Of a stretch of DNA of 64,000 nucleotides, positions 47,211 to 59,011 are shown piece by piece. Source of the stretch: Ochotona curzoniae (taxonomy: Eukaryota > Chordata > Mammalia > Lagomorpha > Ochotonidae); NCBI RefSeq assembly GCF_017591425.1, contig NW_024467083.1:16173001-16237000 (forward strand), in the 5' to 3' direction. Numbering within the stretch: position 1 is the stretch's first letter; the number at the start of each line of letters is the position of its first letter. Under the pieces are notes generated by a model. The model searched no databases. It had not been told where the DNA came from and saw only the letters and a program-made list of their open reading frames with translations. The position numbers were made by a program, and so were the translations under genes.

Positions 47211-48618
47211 ACCTAATACAGGATGTCTGTTCTGTCTGACCAACTCTCTCCCATAGGCTCTCCCGAACTAAGTAAACAATTCAAACTGGTTCTTGGTGTA
47301 ACTACTTCCCTGCCAACTTTTATTCTCTTCTGCTGCTAGGAAAGCAAAAATGGGTTAAAAAGATAGTTCATATAGGGAGAAAAGGAATAACTTGGATAAG
47401 GTTTCAAAAGAGATTTTGCAAAACTTTTATTTATTTTTTTTAGGAAATATTCTATTAAATGTATGAAAACTATGACCAATGTAAGACTGTAAGTCAGTTG
47501 GGTAAAACTGGACTAAAACAAATTAAATACACAAATTTAAAGTTTCAACAAAAGATGTGTGCTTTTAATGTACAAGTGTGGGCTTAAGTCCCTGATCATC
47601 AAGACAAGAACAGCTACAAAGTCATTCAAAATATAAACAACCTGTCAGGTGCTGTGACAAATTACTTTTGTATTTAATAATACTCGTGGGTAAAATTTTA
47701 TGAATGTTGCTGCAATCCTGATCATTACCTGTTTCCCTTCTAGTGTCTGCTTTTAGGGAAAAAAATAAAGTTCAGGTTATATTAAGCTGATGAAAATTCA
47801 ATTTTGCAAACACCCTTAGACATCATAGTTTGCTTATGTTAAAGATTCTGAGTAATACATTTGTATTCTTTAAACTTTATTCTCTAAAATTGTTTTTTTT
47901 TAAGGAAGATATCAAAATAAGGGAATGAGATCACACTTTTCTTCACAGCATTTTTTATCAAAATAGTTTTCTTCACACTCTTTCTATCTCCAGGAAGATT
48001 ATGTAATATTAAGTGGTGAGAAAAAAAGAAGATTTGGACTTAGACTGACAGTCAAGCTGTGATGTTTTTGTTGCTAATCTTTTGCAATGGACTGGGGCAC
48101 AGTGCTCATTCTGAAAGGAAGTGGTTAATGTATGGTTTTAGCAAAACTGGCATCTAGAAATCACTTTAGCATTTTAAAATTGTGAAAATCATCACTAAGA
48201 TTCAAATGCAGATATGGGACACAAGATTAACTGTGAGAGCTGTGCTCCACTCCCATGTAAATGCTATTCCTTGAACAGCATATGACCATTAATGCTGCCT
48301 GTGTGTTAAACAGACTTTGGCCAGTATCAAAGCCTGTGAAAAATAATACTTACATATTAACATCTTTATATTTCTCATGAATTTTTAAAACATAAACATA
48401 AGGGTTTTTTTTTTAACTTGGCACAAAGCTCTATAACAAGAGATGTTCATAAACCTGTTGGCATGTCTGATTCTGCTTAGTTCCAGGAAAACATCCTCAT
48501 TCAGGGTATTAGCATATTAATTGCTTGTATGTGAAGATTTGGGATGAAGATGTCTAACGTTATTGTGCCTCCAATCTTTCAGTGACAGCAAATCGTATTC
48601 TCAATTGCAAATACTCAC

Positions 48619-48748
48619 AGCTGTTGCCTGCTCTATTACTCCTCTGTCCAGATGAATGTTCTGGCTCCTTGTATGGAAACTGCAGAGTTGTATCCAAGGT
48701 TCTGAATCCTTCCTTCAGAGAATGGTGCTTGTAATACTCCACGAGTTC
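48619..48748 (-). CDS. VAV3: VAV3 exon: end of the SH2 domain and inter-domain linker
   Basis: The exon has 130 nt: 43 codons from ELVEYYKHHSL to HSSGQRSNRAGNS plus a final T of a Leu codon. ELVEYYKHHSLKEGF is SH2 helix alpha-B and the following loop; TTLQFPYKEPE closes the SH2 fold, and the Ser/Gly/Arg-rich stretch is the flexible linker to the last SH3 domain. The acceptor follows TTTTTCTGAAG and the donor is GTGAGT at 48613-48618. The preceding intron is 6.6 kb and the following one is the largest in the window at 19.2 kb. Confidence 0.97.
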
Positions 48749-48974
48749 CTTCAGAAAAAGTAGATTTTTATAAAACAGTTGTTCTCAAATGAATTCTTTA
48801 AAACATAACTATATAAGATATGATTACTGATTTTAGCTCATTTTTCCAGATGTAAAAGAGTGATTAAAATTTTATGAAAAGATGAAATAAAAATAAATTA
48901 TTTTGGGTGCAATATTATCACACATTCTATTCGTAAAGGTATTTCCAAAAGTTCATGGAAGGGTTACTGTTCTG

Positions 48975-49180
48975 TGGAATGCTAGCTCGTAGCACAGCCA
49001 CTCTGCTTTTAATACAGCCTCCCACTACCACACCTAAGGAGGAGGAAGATGGCCCCAGGGTCTGTGCCCCCCCTAGACACCAGGATGGACTTCTGACTCC
49101 TGGTTGTTAGGGCCGCTAGGAGAGTTAACCTGCAGGTGGAAGATCTCTGTTGCTCTGCCTTTATCAAATTTTTTAAAATT
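48975..49180 (+). repeat. CSINE, partial and degraded
   Basis: GGAGGAAGATGGCCCCAGGGTCTGTGCC, ACTTCTGACTCCTGG and GGTGGAAGATCTCTGTTGCTC correspond to C-repeat body parts; the head is poorly matched. Flanks (GGTATTTCCAAAAGTTCATGG and ATTTCCATTTCTTATAAATGC) may be ends of an older DNA transposon it landed in; this is uncertain. Confidence 0.55.
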
Positions 49181-50867
49181 TATGTAAGTTATGAAAAAAC
49201 TATATGGATTGTCAAAAAATAAATTTATTTTTTATTTCCATTTCTTATAAATGCTTTGTTGTGCCTTATATATAGCAGAGTATAGAATGAAAATATCTTC
49301 CTTTTACCTGGAGATACAGTACACCTACCAGGTATTGGTCTTTGTTCCTCTGGCCACTTACATCGTGCTAACTCCTGCTGTGATTTATAGGTATATAACA
49401 GCCTGTTAGTCTTCAGTCATAGGTGGCAAATGAAATTACACTAAATGCGAATTTAAGAATACTGGTTTGTGTTCTTATTTATGACAAAGGTGTAAGAAAC
49501 AACTGCTTGTTGGATAACAATTCATAACTTCTTGAATTTTCACTTAATATGGCAGAAAAACAAACAATAAATGTACTTTTCCATGGTAAACAAAAGCTGA
49601 TAAAGCATAAATCTCACCTGACATTACTTGATTTATGATAATGTGTTCATGTCCCATAGCTTTGCATATCATGCTCAGAGGTCAATAATGTATGATTTCC
49701 AATTTCCTCTTATAAATAATTTACCTTAAATATATCCAGGAGCAATACAATAATTACCCACTATCTTTCAGGATAAGATTTTTGGAAATTTCTTTTTACA
49801 TGTTGATTTCAAGGATTCTTCACAAATTGGAATGGAATTCTATTGTAAACAAACTGAATAATGATCAATTCATAATGGGAAATGGATCTTTTATTATTAA
49901 ATACTATAGATATAGAAAATTATGAATAACAAGTGAAAATAAAAAGCAAAGCCACTTTTAAACTAATTATCCAGTGCTTCTATTATAGCACCTTTCTTTG
50001 TGGGAAAACAGTGGAAAGCAATTCTTTTTTCTTGACTTGATGCCTCCGTTCAGTGGTTATGTTCAGTTTCCAAAAACAAATCATTCAAATAACAATTTAT
50101 TCAAAAGAAAAAATGAATAGTTGTTGTACTGGAAGTTGCAAGAGTCACAAAGATGGTGATGACATGACTCCCCTCCAGTAGTTCAAAGGCATGGGAGAGA
50201 ACTTTGCATATATTCAGTGAGGCAGGTGGGGTAGGTTTCTTGGTGGAGGTTGTTGGTTGAAGTGAATTCAATGAGAGATTTTAAACAGCCAGGCAGGAGA
50301 GGGGGTCAGTTTAGGAAGCTCAGCCAGGCTGTGAACAGATACACAGGTAATAAAGGTTAACTCAAAAAACAAAAAGTGGCGTGATTTGACTAAAACAGTG
50401 AATAACAAGAATGGAGTTGTGGGTTTTTTTTTTTTTTGCAGTTTTTACACATGTAAACTGTGGATAACAAAGCATTTTATAGACTATAGTAAATATATAA
50501 AAGGTCTGACATACATGAATAATTTTAACAGTTACCACTACCCTCATAAGCCAGACCCATTGCACAGCTTTTCAATAGCTTTTCATATTTTCACTCAGGA
50601 ACCTTATGAGAAGGACCTTACCCTGACTGATGCTTAGATCTCAGTGTCATAAACTGGTCTGTGCAGTCAAACAGCTGGTGCTTCTTCCAAAATTTATGCT
50701 GTAACTACATCCTACTGTTGGCACATAGGACCTGGCAAATGTAAATTTTAAGGCAGGAAGGCAAAACCAAAGGAGCCCTTCTAAGTTCTAAAGATGTCAG
50801 GAACTTTATTTTCTTAAAATGAAGATTCTGGGGGTTTTACACATTTAACTTATTATTTTCCCACTGG

Positions 50868-51165
50868 GGCCAGCATCGTGGTGTAGTGGGTACAGCAGGG
50901 CAATGCTGGCATACAACATGGGCCCTCGTTTGTTTTTGGATGTTCTACTTCTGAACCACCGTCCTAATGTGCCTGGGAGAGCAGTCTAAGATGACACAAG
51001 TCCTTGGACTACTGCACTCAGAGGAGAACTGCAAGAAAGCTCCTGGCTCCTGGCTCTGGCCAGACCCAGCACTGGCCATTGTGTCCATTTGGGAAGTGAG
51101 CCAGGAAATGCAAAATCTTGTGTCTGTCTCCCTCTGTAACTCTCCAATTAACTAAATTAAAACAT
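50868..51165 (+). repeat. CSINE
   Basis: Forward C-repeat: GGCCAGCATCGTGGTGTAGTGGG head, GGCATACAACATGGGCCC, GGGAGAGCAGTCTAAGATG, GCTCCTGGCTCCTGGCTCTGG, GTCCATTTGGGAAGTGAGCC, short A-rich tail. Confidence 0.82.
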
Positions 51166-54100
51166 GTTCTTTAAGTTCTTGCCTTTCATTCTTCCATGGT
51201 CCAGATAATGGCGGTCCTTGATGAATCTAAGGTATTTGGATTCTAACCAACAAGTAGTTTGTATTTTCAAAATACTTGCAGAAATCAGAATACTGTGTTT
51301 GTAATGTGATGATGTTCAACATGAATTAAATGTCTGGAATCAACACTCCTATTAACTTTCTTAAAAAGTGCAAAGCAGAATTTTTTAAGGTCTCTTGAAG
51401 AGAACATGCATATTTTTGGTCTGATATAAAGGATACCAAAGTCTTGGTCCTGATTTAAATTGAGTAAAATCAATTATTTTTCCTAGCAATATAAAAATAA
51501 GTCTGAAATCAATTACTGGCCAACAGTTTTGAAATTCATTGTTATTAGGTAGCAAGTAATCCAAGTTCTATAGGTTTTGCCATTAATTACTATGAATTAA
51601 AATGTCCGTGAAGTTGGTTCACAGCTACAGAATCTTTATAGTTGAAAGAGATGTGGTAATCATTTAATATGAATCTATACCCAAATTTTACAGAGGAAAA
51701 AAATGACTTTTCTAAGCCCCAGTGTCAGGCATGTGGCTTAGTCAATTTCAAAACAGTCTTAGTCGCTTCCTTAAGCAGGGGAGTTATTTTAGTTCTATTT
51801 TTACAGTCTCAGGCAGGTAAATCTTCCTACATGCTCCTCACTGGGGAGAATTAAACAGTGCCACCATGGATCTTTTCCAATTCAGGTCTTTATGCTTTCT
51901 GTATTTTTGTCTAATCTACCCTGTTTTAGCAGTCATTGACCTTCAGGTACAACAAGTAAATAAGAAGACTCTAAACAAAAGAAATCGCTAAGCTTTTCTT
52001 ATCTCACACTGACACAGCAGTGTCAACAATTCAAGTCCATGAAAAAAATAATGAGTGAGAGCCACTCATTCCAATTACCAAGGAAACAGGCAACAGAGAC
52101 GGTTTATAAACAGTATTTGGACATGGATTGTCTGGCGTACGTAAGAAGTAGGACAAAATTAATGTCTTGTAATCTGGATCCAGAAATTCATTTAGGATTT
52201 GAATTTCATGATGAAGAAAAACAAAGATTTTTATTACCTTGAGTTATTGCAACCCAAGGGAGAAAAGGTTAGTTTACCACCACCAGGGCCAATCTTTTCT
52301 TTAAGAAATTGCCTAATTTAAAACAAGCTCCAGATGAGAGTCAGTTTGTGTTTTACATTCTTCCCATATTAAAGTCTAATTCCAGGCCCTATTGCATTTT
52401 ATTGGTAGACAAGTGTAAGTTGAACACGAATGACAGTAGAATTCTGAATTATTCTGATGGAACAGCAATTGTTCTGAAGAAATCCACAAAGCACTCTGTT
52501 TTTATACTGGAAAGTGTTGTCACCACCATGTAAAAGATGACTCTCTGAGTTTGTGATCCAGTCACTGCAAGTATAAACCTGTATCTCCTTCCAGAGTGGC
52601 CAGTTACTGAAATAGGAGCCACCCAGGCCTTCTGAGCAAATACTCCTGTGGCATTTCCCAGCACGAGTTAGAGGACCATTGAAAAGTTCTTGACACTGAG
52701 GTATTTACTAGTTTCTGAGCTTCTTTAGGATGGCTGGATTCTGCTCAAATTCTCTAGAAACAGTGATTTACACAGCAAGCATTGAATTTAAATTTGCTCA
52801 ACAAATGAACAAAGGCAGGAGTAGCCCAGACACGCTGCTGTCTCACCAGCAACTTTAAAATTATTCCCTAACCCTGAAGAAGGGGCCTTTCTGATGTGGA
52901 GTCTTTTCGGTGCCTTTTCTTCTCATGATTCTATCCTTTGGCTAATGCTTTTATTCTTGTTTCATTGTGATTTTTATTTTGCTGTTATTTCTCAGTCCCC
53001 TTAGCCCACTGTGATGAATGTTCCCTGGGGAAACGAAGAGTCCTGGATGTGGAGAAAAACCATTGCATGTGTCTGTAACAGAATTTCCAAGATTTTTTTG
53101 CATACCAAGTAAGAGTGGCTTACTTGAACTCTGTGGCAAATACTTCTATTTTCCACATCATTGTAGAAATTTTTGCTACCCTGTGGCATCACTTATTTGA
53201 TATCAGAGTCTCTTCTGCTTTTTTAACAGTAACGTATGCAGATAAGAGCTCAAGGACCTGTGTCTGCTCATCTTGATCACTGCAACATCCATGTGCATCA
53301 CTGCCTTTCACAGCCCCCCTGGCTGCCGAAGGACTTCCTCGAGCTAAGTCCAGGTGCCACAAGGCTGAATCAATTGGCTCTTTCCAGTAACTGCTCCTTT
53401 CATCCTCTTGGCTTGTCAGGGCCTTTTCCTACTTTCAAAGTCCACAAGACTGGCAGTCATCTTGGGCCCTGCAGCACTTTTTAAAGTGCCATCTTAATGA
53501 CAACACCGTGGGGCAGCCTCATTACCATCCAGGGGAGTATTGCAGGTGAGGGCTCAAGCTGGTGTGTCTTGCAGAGAGAGCCTCCGTGCAAGCTTTCATC
53601 ACATTTCCACTGTGTGCCATTCATTATCTGTGCATGCACTTCACCTCCAGACTCCAGGTGTTGGCATTCTAAAGAACCTCCCAGTCCCAGTTCTCTGTAT
53701 GTACAGCCTGCTTATTCCAACAGAATGGAAGCCACTTCCAGCAGGGAGGATGCCCTGATCATGGCTACCAATTGGGCAGAGTTTACAATTTCTAGGATAT
53801 GACCTTGCTGTCCATCCTGAGCTTTTGAACTGGAAATGTGATATTTATATCCATAGAGATTTTCTTATTTTTCTTTCAACTTGAGATATTTCAACTGCGT
53901 TAAAACACTGATTTGTGTCTTGAAGCAGTTCTGAAGTTTTAGATAAAATATCTAAGCTGGTCCACTTTGCAAGGCTTTCTTATAGTATTACTTTAATGTT
54001 AACATCTGCAAAATGCTTTGAGATGTTTTCTGGAAAGATGCCATGTATATCACTTGATTGATGGCTCAATCAATGAGAAGTCGGTACTTCCCAAAGTTAC

Positions 54101-54987
54101 TTATGGTATTCAGGAGCTATAAATGCACCTTGTGTCCTATAGCCAAATTCTTCCTTACCACAAGAAATTATTAATCTTGAGAAGCAGAACTGAAACTGTG
54201 TTTAAGGAAATAAAGTCCTTACTGCTAACAATGCATACGTGATGACACATACATATGTGTATATGAGACATACTCAATATTCTTAAATACAAGCATTACT
54301 AAGCTGTAATTCAAAACCATCATTGGTGTTCCCCAAATGATACTGGTTTATCTGAGGCAAGTTGGTATTATACTATTTCAATTTCAACACAAAATTTCAA
54401 TGAAATATCAATTGTTGTATGGTAATATTGTTGCCTTGCTAATGTTTAATTGTCCAACAGTAATAAGAACCACAGCGCAGATAATTTATAAAATAGCAAA
54501 AGCTTTTTAATTTCACATCACAGTACATTTTCTATGTATCAGACTTAAATGTGAGAGGCATTTTACTGATTACACTTTTTGTGTCACAATTAAAATACTT
54601 TCCTCTGCCTGAAATAGGGGATACATGCAAAAGGAAGAAAGGAAGAAAAAAGCAAAAAGGAAAAAAAGCTTATTGAAAATCTATAGCTTTTTGAATTGAG
54701 TTAAAACACACAAATAAGTGCAAATTGATTGTATTTGTGTTCATTTGACTTCGTTGTTGTTTTAAAAGTCATACAGAACATAACCTCTGAAATATTTTCT
54801 AAAACTGACAAACTGAGTCTCCAATGAAAGATATTTTACCAATATGAAACTTACTTGGAATTCTTAAATTTACAATCAGTTTTTGAATTCTGCTGTAAAT
54901 CTGTAGCATGATTCTCTTTAAAGAATTTTTCAATCAATAAAGTTTCCAAGAAACTAGGCATTTAAATTGACATCCTCACAGTAACGA

Positions 54988-55299
54988 AACAGGGATCTGC
55001 ATCAGCACAGTGACACAGCAAGCAAAGCTGCTGCCTATAACACTGGCATTCCATATGGGCACAAATTTGCGTCCCATAGGCTCCATTTCCAGCTTAGCTT
55101 CCAGGTAACAGCCTGGGGAAAGCATGTGGATCCACACTATTCAAATGGGCGACCCAGATGAAGTTCCATTTTCATGGTTTTGGCCAAACTCTGGGCCATC
55201 CATCATAGCTACTTGGGGAGTAAATCAGTAGGTGGAAGATCTCTCACTGCATCTCACTCTGTCCTTGTGACTCTTCAAACAAATCTTAAAAAAAAAAAA
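54988..55299 (+). repeat. CSINE close to a VAV3 splice donor
   Basis: Forward C-repeat: CAGCACAGTGACACAGCAAGC, ACTGGCATTCCATATGGGC, CACTTGGGGAGTAAATC-like TACTTGGGGAGTAAATCAG, GGTGGAAGATCTCTCACTG, tail CTTAAAAAAAAAAAATAC. Antisense to VAV3; its tail is about 35 bp from the donor of the exon at 55334-55421. Confidence 0.85.
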
Positions 55300-55333
55300 T
55301 ACAGATCACAGATTGAAAAGAAATACTACTTAC

Positions 55334-55421
55334 CATCAAACTTTTAAATTTTCTATTTTCTGCAATATGGAATAAGCCATCTCTTGTTAAAATTTTGATG
55401 TGCTTCGCTTCATTATTGTAC
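55334..55421 (-). CDS. VAV3: VAV3 exon: middle of the SH2 domain
   Basis: The exon has 88 nt: a first G that completes the Lys codon, then 29 codons reading YNNEAKHIKIL, TRDGLFHIAE, NRKFKSLM. AKHIKI is the beta-D strand with the His that contacts phosphotyrosine, and FHIAENRKF is beta-E/F. It ends at a complete Met codon. The acceptor follows CTGCCCACAG and the donor is GTAAGT at 55328-55333. A CSINE inserted on the opposite strand ends at about 55299, only about 35 bp into the downstream intron, yet the splice signals look intact. Confidence 0.97.
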
Positions 55422-55981
55422 CTGTGGGCAGTGAATAACTTATGAATACAAATGTGTTTTTAATCAGTAGAAATCAATAATTACCACAGGGCATGCCCCA
55501 ATAACATTATAGGAATTAATTCTGGAGACCAAATATATACCCATGCCAATACAATGGTGACAGCTAATTAACAAAATATATTTACTGGATTGGTTGAAAA
55601 TACAATGAATATTTGAAAGACGAGGTAACTTTGACTAATCATTAAGCTCAATTTACTTAGAAAGTTCAGTTTGAAAATGTAGAAAAATAAGGAAAGAATA
55701 CTAGTCATTTATAAATTACTAAATAAAACCTTAGAATTTACAAGAAACAAAGTCATCAAAATACAAAAGCTATGAAAGGAAAATTAGTATGTTAATTAGC
55801 AGCCAATAATACTTATTGTTTTCTAACAGATATTTTCAAGTATTGATGAAGTTTCTAGTTGGATGCATTATATCTGCTATAATTTGAACTTTGTTTTTCA
55901 GCTTCAATGTTATACATATCAGATGGTCTACGCAGTTATGAAAACAAAAAATATTTCTGTAAAATAATTTGTCCTACTTAC
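55422..55981 (-). other. VAV3: VAV3 short intron (560 bp)
   Basis: It lies between the first and second SH2 exons, with donor GTAAGT and an acceptor after CTGCCCACAG. It is AT-rich with no repeat recognised. Confidence 0.9.
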
Positions 55982-56098
55982 TTAATGCTAATTGCATATT
56001 CTCCTGACTCTTTGGTCCTGTGCCTCACAAGGTATGTACTATTTACCCTATTAACAAGCTCAGTCTCTGCCTGCAGTCTTTCCATTGCACCGGCGTAC
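55982..56098 (-). CDS. VAV3: VAV3 exon: first half of the SH2 domain
   Basis: The exon has 117 nt: one base finishing the split Trp codon, 38 codons, and two bases (AA) of a Lys codon completed by the next exon. It encodes YAGAMERLQAE (helix alpha-A), then STYLVRHR, the SH2 beta-B strand with the invariant phosphotyrosine-binding Arg in the F/Y-LVR motif, and SGEYAISI (beta-C). SH2 domains dock Vav on phosphorylated receptors and adaptors such as SLP-76 or BLNK. The acceptor follows GTTTCTTACAG and the donor is GTAAGT at 55976-55981. No stop or frameshift is present. Confidence 0.97.
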
Positions 56099-58976
56099 CT
56101 GTAAGAAACAATGGCACAGAAAAGGTGGATCATTGAACCAAGCAGAGAAGGAGGCTAAGACAAAACATTTGTCAGCGTTAATTGAATGGCAGCTCTAAGG
56201 TGATTTCGTGTCTAATTGTCGTATCACAGGTTTTTCAGGAGAAAAAATGTCCTTCAACATGTCCAGACACAAATGCTAAAAGCTAATACAGCAACGAGAA
56301 TAGTGCCCAATCCACAGTAAGCATGCAGTAAATATTTACCAGAGATATAAACAAGATAGAGAGGAGCCAGTAAACACTGGGCCAGAAAGGTGGCTGAGGG
56401 GAAGTTCACTTTTTATTTACTTTTTAATTTTCCTTTTCATGTTTGATTCTGTAACTCAAGGCTTACTTCCTATGTCTGCGTGTGTTTTATTATGACTGGC
56501 ATCTCTGGGTATGTGAGTGCAAAGGTTGGGCCATCAGGAAAGACTTGGTTATCTGGTAAAAGCTGGTGAGGCGGCATAGTAAAATGTAAATATTACTATT
56601 TTAGGTGTTTTATCTCAAGGCCCCTTGATTGCTTTAGAAGGGAAAAAAATCTTTCAAATTCCTGTCTGGATGCAAAGAAGGACCATAATGTGAGTATGTA
56701 CCATGCCTAGATGTCACAGTGCTGGAATTAAGCCAGATGAAAAACAAGGGGTCATCATCACTTGGTGCAGAGACTTGCTTTAAGTTCAGCCCTCTGTTTT
56801 CAGCCTGGCACCTCCTCAGCAGCCTCTGCTGAAAAGCTTGGCACCTCCTGTCTTTGCTAGATTTGGCCTTTCCAAGGCTTGACCCCTTGTGGTTCATTTT
56901 TCTCCATAATTGGTCTTTTAATCCCAGTACTTCCTGCCAGGGTAAGAAAAGGCATGTTGCCCGACTACTAGGAGGATGACATAGGGGTCTTGGCATCTGT
57001 CTGCTGCCCCACAGATTTCCAGCCAGTTGCCCAGCATCAGTCTTATAATTTATCCCTGCCTTTTGATACCCCCAAAATACAGACTATTAAAGATAGTCAT
57101 TAGGCTGTTCTATTTTATAACCCATATAAGAGATCATTTGTCTTGAGGGGAATTTCTACTTTTAAATGTGGAAATTATAAACAGATAACACTGTCAGTTA
57201 TACTCAACTTCTCAGTGACTTGAAAAACTACCATGCCATCATGTGACAATTTTTTTGAACAGTTTAGTAATCATAAAATTGAAGGTTCCATTTTCTCAAT
57301 CATTTTGCTGCCTCAGAGAAGATATTTCATACAAAAGTACCTACTTGGTTTGAATAAACTCTCAGGTTGCTCAAAAGGAAAAAGTAATTTTTAAATTTTA
57401 CTGCAAAATCTCTTACTTCTTCCTACTTTTACGCATTTCTTTGTATGAACATTTTGATTTTTTTATCCCAATGAATAACACTATCCAAACTGGTAGTATT
57501 TCCAATTAAGTTTTATATATTGACACACTGTAAACAAAGATTATAAAAGCAACCTCATGGACTGAATGGTTCCCATGTACCATGTAGGTTTATTTCATAA
57601 AATCCACATCCTTTATGGCAGCTGTATTTACCTCTCCAATCATTACTCTATAATGCTTCATTGCAAACTAGTAAGGCAAAAGAAAAGGAATCCAATCATT
57701 ACACGCTAATGTTTGTTTGCTTCTTAGGGATGGTTTCCAACTTCACTGTGTATGCCATCAGCTCGAGTCTGTAAACTTAATTCCTGTCAGGATTACACAC
57801 TAAAATTCTATAGAGAATAAGACCTTAGGGTTGTCTTAATCCAGATAAAAACACAGCAAAGATTCCCAGTTCTACCAAAAACTTGCCAGGATCTCTTCAG
57901 CAAATTCAGCATTGATGCCCAGATAGACCTCCTAGGGAAGGATAATGACTGCAAGAGGCAGAAATGACCACTGGGCATCAATGGGAAAGGTTGGGAGAAG
58001 AATCCCGTCATGTGGACAATGGGTTCCTTCACAAGGAACTAAAACCTGGTATTTTTCATGATTTGATTTTAGAACACATAACCATCTGTACTTGCAAATC
58101 AAACTAGCACTATATATTTCCAAGACACTAACTTTTCTCATTTCTAATTTGCATGCATATGCCTTATTAAGAAAATAGATAGAATTGGCCATTCCAAAGG
58201 AATCAAACACAAAATTCAGGGAAGTAAATATATAAATGACAGAGTTGCCCATCTTGTGCATTTTTAGGCAGAATGGCATGTACAGATTGTATATAGCTTA
58301 CCAGTTGCACAGCTGTAACTTAAAAAAATAACAAACTTTGCTATACAAATGTTGGAAAGGCAAAATTAAGTAAAATGCATGAAGCTAAACACATAATAAG
58401 TACTCAGTGTAAATGAGCTGTGATATGATAAATTATACATTCTAAAAATATTCATTGGATTTAAAGACATCAAAAAAAAAAAATAACGGTCGTTTTCTGC
58501 TGTTGATTCTGCCAACCTTCAAGCAGTGTGTTCTATCCAGACCTACAACTCAGACATCCAGATATGCTGTTCCACATCGTATGTTGCTAATTGTATTTGT
58601 CTAATCTACTACCCTTTTGGAGCATAGTTTTGAATTTCAGACAATGAGATTATATTTACTTTTTCTGTTTCATGAAATTTACCTTATAAACTACAACACA
58701 CATATTTGCTTATGTAGCATATCACACTTCTTTCTTGTGGCTACTGCAAAATTTTTAAAGACAAGAGCACTCACAAACATACATACACACTTCTCCGATA
58801 AATATAAGGAAAGGTCAGCAATGTATGAATTCATTATGGTGTTTTGTTGCATCTGAGAACACCTTTATGGAAGACAAATAGAAACCAAGCATGGTTTACT
58901 ACACCCATATTTAAAGCATCCTTGAGCTAAAGGTTCAGTATTTCAATGTAGCTCCATAAACATTTTTAATACTTAC
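56099..58976 (-). other. VAV3: VAV3 intron (2.9 kb)
   Basis: It lies between the 35-nt linker exon and the first SH2 exon. A short MIR-like 3' end is seen at 56290-56345. A 120-codon open frame at 56634-56996 (minus) was considered and not supported. Nothing else was recognised. Confidence 0.9.
56290..56345 (+). repeat. MIR 3' end fragment
   Basis: AATAGTGCCCAATCCACAGTAAGC and ATGCAGTAAATATTTACC resemble the common MIR/L2 3' end. Confidence 0.5.
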
Positions 58977-59011
58977 CAGGGCTGGCAAGAATAATCTACT
59001 GGTTTGGGCAC
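58977..59011 (-). CDS. VAV3: VAV3 35-nt micro-exon: SH3-SH2 linker
   Basis: This very short exon encodes VPKPVDYSCQP followed by the first two bases of a Trp codon (TG), completed by G at the start of the next exon. It joins the first SH3 domain to the SH2 domain; the split Trp is the conserved residue that opens Vav SH2 domains (WYAGAMER). The acceptor is preceded by TTTTATATCCTAG and the donor is GTAAGT (58971-58976). It is too short to find by length alone; it was placed because it bridges the phases of the exons on each side exactly and matches the VAV3 linker as remembered. Its length is not a multiple of three, so skipping it would shift the frame. Confidence 0.93.

Larger units (their letters stand above)
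29456..48618 (-). other. VAV3: VAV3 large intron (19.2 kb) between the SH2 end and the last SH3
   Basis: It runs from donor GTGAGT (48613-48618) to acceptor TGCAG (29456-29460). Repeats listed separately include MIR and L2 fragments, CSINEs (35493, 42747, 43190, 43511, 46873), a 5'-truncated L1 (37690-38226), an MLT1 LTR (41830-42145) and a mariner-like MITE (44234-44358). Long stretches such as 31000-32250, 32350-34290, 35841-37690, 39600-41110 and 44370-46855 show no gene or repeat I can name; the open frames in them are short and unsupported. Confidence 0.9.
48749..55333 (-). other. VAV3: VAV3 intron (6.6 kb) within the SH2 coding region
   Basis: It is bounded by donor GTAAGT (55328-55333) and an acceptor after TTTTTCTGAAG (48749). 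It contains CSINEs at about 48975-49180, 50868-51165 and 54988-55299. The rest is AT-rich with no supported gene; open frames at 52039-52242, 52309-52533 and 53236-53802 resemble no family I know. Confidence 0.9.

Noticed and set aside
53236..53802. Plus-strand frames of 72-101 codons antisense to VAV3
   Set aside because: No family resemblance; probably chance frames in somewhat GC-richer intron DNA or an old repeat.
56634..56996. 120-codon minus-strand frame within a VAV3 intron, considered as an extra exon
   Set aside because: The exons on either side already join in frame; no splice-site or family support, and the sequence is not part of Vav proteins.
57808..58279. Overlapping minus-strand frames (74 and 115 codons) in a VAV3 intron
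   Set aside because: No recognisable domain and no need for extra exons between the linker and SH2 exons.
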